Assembly: GCA_014621425.1 (NCBI GenBank)
Contig: JAANBB010000131.1
Location: forward strand, 26,856-90,855
Direction: 5' to 3'
DNA from: Cylindrodendrum hubeiense
Taxonomy: Eukaryota > Ascomycota > Sordariomycetes > Hypocreales > Nectriaceae
Length of the DNA stretch: 64,000 nucleotides
The position numbers and the translations under genes were made by a program. How positions within the stretch are numbered: position 1 is the stretch's first letter; each line of letters starts with the position of its first letter. Below the pieces are notes generated by a model. The model ran no database searches and had not been told where the DNA came from. It saw only the letters and a list, made by a program, of their open reading frames with translations. Positions 37,731 to 46,911 of the stretch are shown here, piece after piece.

Positions 37731-38182
37731 ATGCCCATAGTCGCCGTCATCCCGATATCATGATGCTCTGCGCAGCACAGCACTCGCCAATCCCAAGGCC
37801 CTTGCCGTTGTTGTTGTTGCCGCCGTCATCCCCTTCGTCTTCGATATCGCCCTTCGCATCCTCGCCGGCCTCATTGACATCATCGCCACCATTGTCCCTG
37901 CTGCTATCCCAGTCTCAGTCCCAGTCGCCGTCTCAAAATTCACAATCGCGCCCACAATCGCATCCACAAGCGCACACGCTTTCATCGACCTCCCCGTCAA
38001 CCTCAATCGCCAGCGGCCCATGTCCCGAGTCGCCGCTGTTCTCCTCTTTACGCACCGAATATCTCCTCGCCCTCCCGCTATACTCGCACCCGATCATCGT
38101 CCATAACCACCACCACCACCGTCGTCCCGAACCACCGCGCGATCCTCCCGACCTCGGCCCTCTCCTCCTCCCCGCGCTGTAG
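37731..38182 (+). promoter_or_regulatory. Upstream open reading frames in the Cnl1-like leader
   Basis: An ATG at 37731 opens a 10-codon frame ending TGA at 37761-37763. It overlaps, in the form ATGA, a second ATG at 37760 that opens a 140-codon frame ending TAG at 38180-38182. The second frame is Ser/Pro-rich, without family motifs, and is in phase with the Cnl1-like gene that starts 24 nt later. If transcribed, this arrangement would restrict translation of the main frame. Whether the leader is transcribed or spliced cannot be seen. Confidence 0.35.
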
Positions 38183-38206
38183 CGCCCCTTCGAGCGGTTG
38201 CTCGCA

Positions 38207-38758
38207 ATGTCGACTACTCAGGCCGTCCCGGACACCCAGCTAGGGCTCAGCGCCGAGGAGGTCCAGCTACTGCGCCAGGGCCAGGCGGCGTTGGGAGGTG
38301 GGGGTTCCAGCAGCTCGCGCGCCGCAAGTCGGGCCAGCAGCCAGGGTCTCCTGCTTCTCGACAGCTCCTCGCTCTCGGCGCTAACGCGGTACTTCGATCA
38401 CCTCATGGGGAGCATTGAGCAGCGGATCCAGCATCTCAGCTACGAGGCCCAGAGGTTCACCCAGCTGCAGTACGACGAGGCCGATGGCATCATTGGTGGC
38501 GCCGACGCCGAGATTGCCCGCTACACCGAAATCCTCCAGCAGCTCGACGAGCTCGAGGTCGACTTCGACCGCATCGCACACATCAAGGAAATTGTCAAGG
38601 GTTTCAGGTCGAGGGTTGAGGACATGGAGCGCGACCTCGATAGCAGCGGTTCCAGTCGGCACCACAGGCATTCGTCGTCGACGCATCATTCCTCCTCCCA
38701 TCGACACGGCCACGGCCATTCCCATCGTCACAGCAGCTCCCATCGATCACGGCACTAA
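38207..38758 (+). CDS. BLOC-1 subunit Cnl1-like coiled-coil protein
   Basis: A single-exon gene of 183 residues. The ATG at 38207 is the first in the frame; the open frame extends a few codons upstream only through TTG. Residues 55-147 form a continuous helical, heptad-rich region. It begins with LTRYFDHLM, continues through a YDEADGIIGGADAEIARY segment and ends in HIKEIVKGFRSRVEDMERDL. This pattern matches fungal Cnl1-type subunits of the BLOC-1 complex, which acts on endosomes in Rab recycling and cargo sorting; the assignment is from recalled family pattern. The C-terminal 35 residues are almost entirely His, Ser, Arg and Gly, an unusual His-rich tail that might bind metal. The N-terminus is Ser/Ala-rich. 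A generic coiled-coil protein of another endosomal complex is the main alternative. The leader carries upstream frames (37731-38182). Confidence 0.65.
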   Translation: MSTTQAVPDTQLGLSAEEVQLLRQGQAALGGGGSSSSRAASRASSQGLLLLDSSSLSALTRYFDHLMGSIEQRIQHLSYEAQRFTQLQYDEADGIIGGADAEIARYTEILQQLDELEVDFDRIAHIKEIVKGFRSRVEDMERDLDSSGSSRHHRHSSSTHHSSSHRHGHGHSHRHSSSHRSRH

Positions 38759-41322
38759 ACGAACCACCTCCTCCCTCAGTATAACGGCCGAAACGGCCGC
38801 TCTCCCCCATAAAGCAGGACTTAATCCATCCGGATCGGGGGACGGAACTCAGACAATTGGTTTCAAGAATACGGATTCGCTATTACAAAAAAAGATCTAC
38901 ACAGATTGGAGGAGACGGCGATGTTCCTGCGCGGGTTTACACAGGACCGCCATGCACGCTCCCTCGCACGCACGCACGCACGCACGCACACTGACACACA
39001 CTCAAGACTAGAGGGGGGTTCATCTCCCTCCTCGCCACTTGAGACCGTACGACATGGATTCTAACGGGGGCGCCTGGATCGTGGTATTGGAAGATTGACG
39101 GGCCTCGCGGCTACGCAAGATGGAATTGGCCTCACGGCTGGTTAATGTTTGTTTGTTGGTTTTGTTATTTTTCGGATTGGTGGCTACCCGGCGTTGATCC
39201 CCTTATATTGATTTGATGCTTGCCGGAGGACAGACTTGAGGTTTCTAAGCCTCTCGGCGTTTATGCACGTCTTAACCCCCCCGTATTTGCGATATCGCCG
39301 GGTCCATGTGTTTTTTTATATGAAAATACCCCCTTTATTGTGTTGAATTATTGGACTCTAAACTTTAGTTTCGCGACATACAAAACAGCCAAGATGATCT
39401 GACTGGAAACTCGGTCGTGTGCCTCGTGTACCTCGTGTGCCTCGTCAAGTCTCCGAAGTCGTGACGCATGCGTGCAGCTGTGAGATAACAAGCCCGAAGC
39501 CATTGCGCATTGCAAAAAACGAGATGCCGTCTCAAGATGGCTTAGACCACGCAGTAGCAGGACTCTGCAAGACGCAGCTTCTCATCACGCACCGCCCTGC
39601 CGTAACGACTGGCTGGGGTGCAGCTCGGCGCGCATGGGCGACGGGTTGCGTGGCTCGCGGCGATGGGCCAGAACCAGGCGACTGGTTGTGGGAAACGGGG
39701 TGAGACGCAGTGCTGCCCAACGCGGCGGATGACAATTGTCCGTCTGCTGGTTTTGGAGTGGGGGGCAGGGGGGGGAGCATTGAATGGCGATCGGCGGCGA
39801 TGCTGCACTCGAAAATAGGAATCGAGATGGAGGGTATCTTCGTTTCCTGGTTCCGCTAGAAGCGATGGCACCGATCATGACGCGGGTTCTGCGCCGCCGT
39901 CGCTTGGTGTGATGGCCGCCGCGGGCTGTGGATGCCATGTTGTGGATGGCCTCGGTATGCGGCGAGGTGTAAGCCGACGCCTCAATGCCTCTGTGTGTGT
40001 GCTCTGTCCGGGACGCCCAGCTATTGGGTGTAAGTCTGATACTCGCCGCGATGCACGCGGGAGGCCATTCCCCGATTAGGGAATTTCGTGGCCCGCGTTG
40101 GATTTCCATTTGGAGGCGAGCAGCGGCAGACGGAGCCGTCATGCCATGTCCTGGCCAACGGAATTGGGCCCACGGACGTATCTGCTGGCAACGCGCGCCG
40201 CCTGCACTCGCCCTCAGGCCATAGAAGCGTCTCGACAGCAGAGCCAATCGTCGTTGAAGTGCCGGACATAAGATCACCGCGCTCAAGTCATGCCTGCATA
40301 TTATTGCATATTAATCGACCGTCTGCACCCAGGGTTGTTGATTCAACAACTGCCGGCGGACCCACAATTGGCTCTGCTGTGTTGTTGATGCAGCCGGGGG
40401 TCTTTTGTTCAAAGGAAGTGTTAGGAATATATTATGATTATTGTTATTCGCACGCACAACCATTGCTATTTGCACACAGAAGTATCATTGGGAATTCCAG
40501 CAATAACAAATAGTATAATCTCTTGTAGATGATGATATGGTAAACTACCCTGAGACTTACTGAGAAGTCTTTTGATAATATTTATTTTATTTAGATTTAT
40601 TCTCCCTGGATTTATCCATAATTATTATGCCTTACATGGTGTTTGATGCTAACTGTGATTGGAAGCTCTCAAGCGTGGCTCCAACGTTGTTAATGGGTTC
40701 GGATTGCTTCAACCGCTTTCCCAGAACCACCAGGACCGGGGTCCCCAGCCGCGAATCATCACTTCCCATCACATCACCAGTGCGAGCAGTAATTCGTTGA
40801 CAGTAGTTTTTTTACAGCGTCTAAAACATATACAAAACAATTCCCTGGCAACAGCTTCCAACGCCTCCTCGACCGATCGACCATCATGAAAGTGCCAATC
40901 CGCCCATAATTCGTCCAGAATCCAAACGACAATGATAAAAAAGGGGAGAGAAAACAACACAACCATTGAGATGCTGTTCCCCACACGCCCAAACGCCCAC
41001 AGATCCCTTTCCAAGTTACCACTTGTTTCCATGCCAGTTTCCAATCGCCCTCCATCAGATGTTGAAGAAGGGCACGACATCCTCCACCCTCCGCCGTGTC
41101 ATGCAACGTAATACCAACCCCCCTGACCGTTCAAGTAGTTAATTCCTCCGCTGCCAATTCATTCTGTAAAGAGACAAAGGAAAGGTAAATCGACAAATGT
41201 CTGTGGCTGTTATGCCAATGCGTGGTATCGCCTCTCATCCTCTATCATTCATCAACACCTCATCTCTTCTCTCCAACATCTCCATTCATTAAGGTACTTC
41301 ATACGACCAACACTGAGGCGGA
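38759..41322. other. Convergent intergenic region between the Cnl1-like gene and nimA
   Basis: It contains the 3' UTRs of both genes and no supportable gene. A (CGCA)n run lies at about 38965-38990. A 17-nt inverted repeat, GTTGTTGA-T-TCAACAAC, lies at 40334-40350, and about 40.4-40.65 kb is AT-rich. The 233-codon minus-strand frame at 39585-40286 has no family motif and overlaps several opposite frames. Confidence 0.55.
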
Positions 41323-43619
41323 CTATACCCTGGCGATACGTCGCGCGCGTACGAGGAAAGGACTGGGCATCTCGTCACGCTCCGGGTCCCAAACAGCCAC
41401 GGGCTCGTCGCCGCTGGACTTGCGCTCAATGCCTAGACGCTCACGGAATGCCCGCTTAGGGCTCACGTTCTCGCCGGTGCTGGGAAGGACGACGGCGCTG
41501 AGCGGGCGACCGCCTGCACGGGCCTGCTGAAGCTCGACGAGCGTGCGGCCCTTGATGTTGTTCTTGGCCGCCACTTTGCCGAGTGCCTCGTCGCCGCTCT
41601 TCTTCAGCGACGACTTGCGCGTCAGGCCCATGGCACTGGAAATGTCGGCCTGGATGGTAGCCGCCGAGGGGATCTTGCTCAGTCGGCGGTTGGGTGACCG
41701 TGGGCCAGATTCAAGAGGGGCCAAGGTGCATTTGGAGACCAGGCCTGGGTTAGACGACTGAGGCTTGAGGCGATTCATAGGACAAGACTTCTGCGAAGTG
41801 AGAACAGGTCGTGACTTCGAGGTGAAGGGGTTCTTGGATGACCTGATGTTGCGAGTCGGTGAAGGGCAGATGTCCTCGTCATCTGAGTCTGTGAAGGCAT
41901 CACGGGGAAGGTCCCAGCGTGGGTCACCCGAGATACCGTTGGCATTGGCAGTGAAGATATTGCCGGCATTGTGTGTGGGAGCCTTGGTGGCCCCGTTGCG
42001 CCGCGGTGATAGCGACAGTGACGCGATGGCAATGGGACTGGGCGAACCCATCTCAATGTCCATGGGCGTACCGGCATGCCCAACGAACATTGTCTGCGCA
42101 CGACCAAATGGTGTGCGCGTGGCCTTCTTGGTCTCCCGCGAGCTGTCGGGGCTGTCGATGGAGTACTCGGAGATGTCCGTGGTGGAAGGGAATTCGTCTC
42201 CGCTGGTGCCGACAGATGACTGGGGATAGTCGTTCTTGTTTAGTGGCGGGAACTCCTCATTCTGGCTCTCTGGCCGGGATGGTACAAATGTCACCGTCTT
42301 CTTTTGCAACTCGGCATCAACTCGCGCCTGGATCTCATCCTCGAAGCGCTTATTGAGTCGTTCCATCTCAGCGTTGACCAGGCGATCAATCTCTAGACGC
42401 GCCTTGACCTCCCACTCCCGTCTCATCGAAGAGTCCAGCTCCTCTCGGATCAGGTCCGTCTCTCGCTCCAGGTTGGCCAGTCTGTCGTTGACCTCCCTCT
42501 CCTTCTTTCGGAGAGCGTCTTCTCTGGCCTTGAGGCTCTTGTTGACGTCAACAACCTCCTTCTCCTTCCGCATCAACTTGACGACGGGCAGGTTCAGGAG
42601 CTGTGACGTGTCGGGTCTTCGATCCGGGTTCACTCGGAGACAGTCCTTGATGACTTGGCTGAGCTCAGGCGAGTAAACTTCTGGCAACGCAGGGTATTTG
42701 CCCTCTTTGATCTTCTGGACCAGCTGGAAGTGCGTCTTGGCGTTGAAGGGCGGCTCGCGGGCGCAGAGCTCGTAGATGATACAGCCGAGGGACCAAATGT
42801 CCGACTTGAGGGTGTATTTCTCGGCGGCGCAGATCTCGGGTGACATGTAGAAGGGAGTGCCAACGTAAGTGGAGGCGAAGTCATGGGACTTGATCATCTT
42901 GGAGAGACCAAAGTCTCCTAGTTTGACGGAGTTGTCCTCGCCCAGGAAGACTATCACGGTGTTAGTAGTGTGCCTCTTGTTATTGCTTCAAATCAGTATC
43001 CAGCTTGCTTACCATTCTCCGGCTTCAAATCTCGGTGCAAAATCGTCATGGTTCCAGACGGCACCTTGGGGTCGTCTGAAGCATTTCCTTGTATAAGTCC
43101 CAGGACATTGCCGCCAACCTCTGGTGGGTCAACACCGTAGTGACATCGGTAAAGAGCCATGACAAGCTGGCTGAAGATGCTCCACACAAAGCTCTCCTGG
43201 GCGCGCTGGCCCTTGAGCGAAAGATCCTTGATCACGCGGCCCAGATCGCCGTTCCCGCAGTACTCCATGTAGAGGTGAAGGTCCTGGCTGACCTTGAGGT
43301 GCTCGCGGTGGTAGTAGGCGACAATGTTGGCGTGGCGGAGGTGCGAGAGGATCTGGAACTCGGCGTGGAGCTGCTCGCGCTCCTTCTGCGACATGCGGAG
43401 GTAGGAGATTTCTTTGCGGCACATGATGAAGCCGTCGACCTTGCGACGGACTTTGCGGATGACACCAAAGGAGCCATGGCCTGTGAGCGTGAAAAGACGC
43501 CGCAAGTCAGCTACAACTTCGGGGCGAGGCGCAATGGGTTTGCCATTGCGGTTGGAGTAGAGGCGGTGTCGGGACTTACCAATCTTCTCCAGGGTTTCGT
43601 ATTTGTCCTCGGTAGACAT
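41323..43619 (-). CDS. nimA: G2-specific Ser/Thr protein kinase NIMA
   Basis: Exons on the minus strand are 43619-43580, 43480-43013 and 42950-41323, with introns of 99 and 62 nt, giving 711 residues. NIMA of Aspergillus drives mitotic entry, chromatin condensation and nuclear pore disassembly. The kinase domain (about 7-292) shows the P-loop GHGSFG at 14-19, the ATP lysine K36 in CRKEI, HRDLKPEN at 162-169, DFG at 182-184 and the activation segment STYVGTPFYMSPE at 196-208. The insert between helix E and HRD (YGVDPPEVGG region) is typical of fungal NIMA. A long coiled coil (about 297-387) follows, then a Ser/Pro-rich regulatory tail, as expected for the family and its length. Intron 1 splits the codon of the first P-loop glycine. 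The gene shares a 723-bp divergent promoter region with the btb3-like gene. Confidence 0.95.
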
Positions 43620-44342
43620 GATGATGCAATTCACGGTCAATAACCGTCGTGACTCTTAACCCATGCAGCGAGCGCTCTTCTAACGACTTGCACGGTCGGC
43701 CTTCACGATGACGTTCGAATTCGGGTATCGGTGAGTAAATGAAAGGCGGCAAAGGCTCATGAAGAAAACAAAAAAACCACAAGACAGAAAACCCTGCTGT
43801 TGTTAGTAGCGAACCCGGTTGTTTGTTGCGTGAGGTCGGAGGAAGAAAGAGAGAGAGCGGTGGAGAGTTGCGGCCCTTGAGGTTTGATGGGCGTGCACCA
43901 TCCACTTGCGGACCCTTGTTCGTCGTCCCATGGGGGATGCTCATTGGAAAGTAAACAGCTAGCCCCGGTGCCATGGCAACGCCCTAAGGCGGCCGGCTTG
44001 GCGGTCACCTTGGCGGTCACCGAAATCTGCCGGAGAAAACCCGGCATCGCTTATCGATAAGCGCAGCTGCGCGGAGATAACATGACGTCGTTCCGGGATG
44101 TGGGTCGACAGGGACGTGGGGCCGGTGATTGGCTGGGCCCGCCGTGCGATTGGTGATGGCGACTTTTTGGAGGGGTCTGGAGGGGTTTGGAGGGGGACGA
44201 GTGCTGGGAGCTGCTTTGATAATCACCGTTAAACCCAGCAACCACTGAAAAGAGGCAATAAGCTAGGGGAAAATATATCTAAACTGTTTCCCTATTTCCT
44301 CTACCCTCTGTTTCATACCAAAGGCATATTCACCTTCCTGCC
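43620..44342. promoter_or_regulatory. Divergent promoter region, nimA / btb3-like
   Basis: The 723 bp between the two start codons hold several ordered sequence features. A 12-bp unit CTTGGCGGTCAC is duplicated at 43997-44020. Adjacent perfect palindromes, CGCTTATCGATAAGCG (44048-44063) and GCGCAGCTGCGC (44061-44072), overlap by three bases. Two ATTGG (inverse CCAAT) boxes at 44128 and 44149 lie 21 bp, or two helical turns, apart. The first palindrome contains inverted GATA cores, and another AGATAA lies at 44075. CCAAT-binding and GATA factors are plausible regulators by inference. Confidence 0.55.
44048..44072. promoter_or_regulatory. Twin overlapping palindromes
   Basis: CGCTTATCGATAAGCG (16 bp) and GCGCAGCTGCGC (12 bp) are each perfectly self-complementary and share GCG. 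They sit near the middle of the nimA/btb3 divergent promoter. Confidence 0.6.
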
Positions 44343-46518
44343 ATGGTCCTCCGAAAGGACGAGCTCGAGGGCACGCTCGCCGAGGAGGCAATCCTCATCA
44401 AGAACGGTGTGATTCGGGACGAGAACCCGCTCGACGACACCCCCGAGTTCAACGAGTTCCTGACGGCCTGCCGCCGTGGCGATCTACGAACGTGCCAGGA
44501 GCTCATTAGCCGGGGCGTCAACATCAATGGAAAGGACGCCTTCGACTACACGCCTCTGATTATTGTAGGTGTCTAAGGCGGAAGGCGGGGGCCTCGGAGA
44601 TAATGAGAACGGATGAGTGAGATGAGATGAGAACCGGATTCTGACACCGTGGCAGGCTAGTCTCTGTGGACATTATGAACTTGTTCAGCTTCTATTAGAA
44701 GCCGGTACGTCGTTACTTTTCACAAGTCATGTTCCCCTTGGATTGTCTTCTCCGTAAAGTCCATCTTATGCCCGAGGATGAGACCTTGTCACTTCATAAG
44801 CCTCTCACAACTGAAGCTCACATACCCTATCTACAGGCGCCCTCGCTGAACGCAACACCTTCCAGGGCGAGCGCTGTATCTATAATGCCCTCAACGACCG
44901 CATCCGAAACCTCCTTCTGCAGTACGACTTCTCCAAGTCCACCGACCCTTACGTTTACTGGACCACCCATATCTCGACTCTCCTCGGCCGCATCTCTCCC
45001 AGGACGGCCGATGTCGCCCTCGTCGCCAACGGCCGCTCCTTTGAAGTCCACAAGTTCCTCCTCGCGTCCCGCTCACCCTATTTCCACCGGAAACTCACCG
45101 CCATCCCGGGTACGCCGACGCTGAAACTCGCAGATGCAATTCCACCAGAGTCGTTTCAAATTGTTCTAAGGTATCTCTACCTCGGCGAGGTGCCACGAGA
45201 TCTTGCTCCACAAGGGGGTTCTTCCTCGGAAGACGATATTGCAAACGGCTTGTATAAGATCAGCGAGCAACTCGAGGTTGGACAGCTGTGGGAGGCCATC
45301 CTCGCAGGTACGGACAGGCGACTCGCACGCCAAAGGTATCAGGACGAGGTCGAACGGGCAAGAAAACAGCTGGAGGACTTCTTCCAGAGCAGTGTCAAGG
45401 GCCACAAGATGGTCGTGGACACGGATCGCGTAAAGGATGTCAAGTGGAAGTACGACAACGCGATGTTCGCCGACGTGCTCCTACGAGCAGACGAGCCGAG
45501 TGACGCTGAAGTCGAGGAAATTCCCAACCCGGTCGAAGAAACCCCGACCATTCCTATCGGCCCAGCCGGCGACCACGACGAACCGTCCAAGAAGCCGAAA
45601 TCCGTCCTCTATCCCGCACATAAGGCCATGCTTATCCGCAGCGAATACTTTGAGAAGATGTTTTCTGGCGACTTTGTCGAGTCGCAGCGTACCGACAACC
45701 TGCGCGTCATCACCGTTGACTGTACACCGGCCGTCCTCGAAATTATACTGTCTTTTCTGTATACTGAGAGTGTCGCGTGCCCGCTCGAGCACGTCCTCGA
45801 CCTGCTTTATGCCGCCGATATGCTGTTCCTTGACAACCTCAAGACGAAAGCCGCCGTGGCCATCAGCACGCTGGGTAGCGGCACATCCAATATTCTTATT
45901 GATCGGACGCATGGCCCTGACGCCGAGGACAGCCAAGTGGTAAATGGGAAGGAAGAGACGAAGGACCAAGTAGAGATGGAACCAATAAACATCTACGATG
46001 TCATCCACGCAGCATGGGACCTCCGCGTGCAGCGTCTCGAGGAATTTGCGGCCAGGTATTTCGCCTACCGTCTCGAGGACTACATCGATGAGCTGGAGTT
46101 CCAGGACCTCATCAATGAGAGCGCCCAGCGTCTGCGCACACGTGAAGAAACAGACACAATCGAGCTACTCGATGACATTCGCTATTATCTCTCAGACCGC
46201 TTCCGCCTGCGCTTTGAGGACGCCGGCCTCGAGGAAATGATGGACGAGGAGGGCGAAATCGAGGCCGAACTGGCCGCAGCCTTGGCTGACCAAGCAGCTA
46301 TCACCGAGAGTAGTGCACCTGCTACCGTTACTGAGACAAATGGAACCTCGAACGGTGTCGAGAGCCAGACGGAGTTTGTGGAGACCGTGAAACAGGGAGT
46401 GGTGCGCACACTTGACGGTGAGGTCGCAGAAGACGAGTTTGCCTCGGACGCTATCAACTACCAGATTCTTCTGGGAAAGATCGATGCCATGTTGGATCGA
46501 TTGAAGCTCGATGCTTAA
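44343..46518 (+). CDS. btb3: Ankyrin and double BTB/POZ domain protein (ABTB1/Btb3-like)
   Basis: Exons are 44343-44564, 44656-44704 and 44837-46518, with introns of 91 and 132 nt, giving 650 residues. Joining restores TPLIIASLCGHYELVQLLLEAG, an ankyrin repeat cut by both introns. The order is ankyrin region (about 38-95), first BTB (about 147-215, ADVALVANGRSFEVHKFLL core), and second BTB (about 300-430, with an acidic/Pro insert before YPAHKAMLIRSEYFEKMF). A helical BACK-like stretch and an acidic tail follow. This layout matches metazoan ABTB1/BPOZ and S. pombe Btb3. Btb3-type proteins are substrate adaptors of Cullin-3 ubiquitin ligases, so a ubiquitylation adaptor role is inferred. It is transcribed divergently from nimA and convergently with the choline kinase gene, 393 bp away. 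Confidence 0.88.
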
Positions 46519-46911
46519 ACTCCTATTCCGATATGCTGTGCCGAATGTGCATTTCTACCGCGGCTTATCTTAAATACCTTGAGCAATTTATATAGATCTA
46601 TATGAAGACTCGTACATAAATTTACCAAAACAAACTCGCAAAAAGAGGATTGAGCTTTAATTTCTTCTTCAATTTTTCTAGTTGGATATGGATATGATAA
46701 GAATGACAAAAGTAGGTACAGAAAGAAGAACGGTAGGTTTTGGGCCGGGTTAACAATCTTATGAGCTTGCCTTCGTAAGTTCGGTACACCAGCCTGCTTC
46801 GTTTCATTACCGAGGATAAATGGTTATATCTGCAGCCAACGGCTGCTCACCTGGGGTCAGGCACTCAATCCTCCAGGTGCATTTACCGCAAGGCGTTGCA
46901 AATAAAGCCAC
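46519..46911. terminator. Convergent 3' region, btb3-like / choline kinase
   Basis: 393 bp separate the two stop codons. The btb3-proximal half is AT-rich, as expected for fungal 3' UTRs and polyadenylation regions. No other feature is seen. Confidence 0.4.

Noticed and set aside
39585..40286. 233-codon minus-strand open frame
   Set aside because: No recognisable motif, rich in Arg/Pro/Ala as random GC-rich frames are, and opposed by other open frames.
40420..40507. Possible short LTR or MITE starting TGTTAGGAATA and ending AATAACA
   Set aside because: The ends are only weakly inverted, no flanking target duplication is present and the length is very short.
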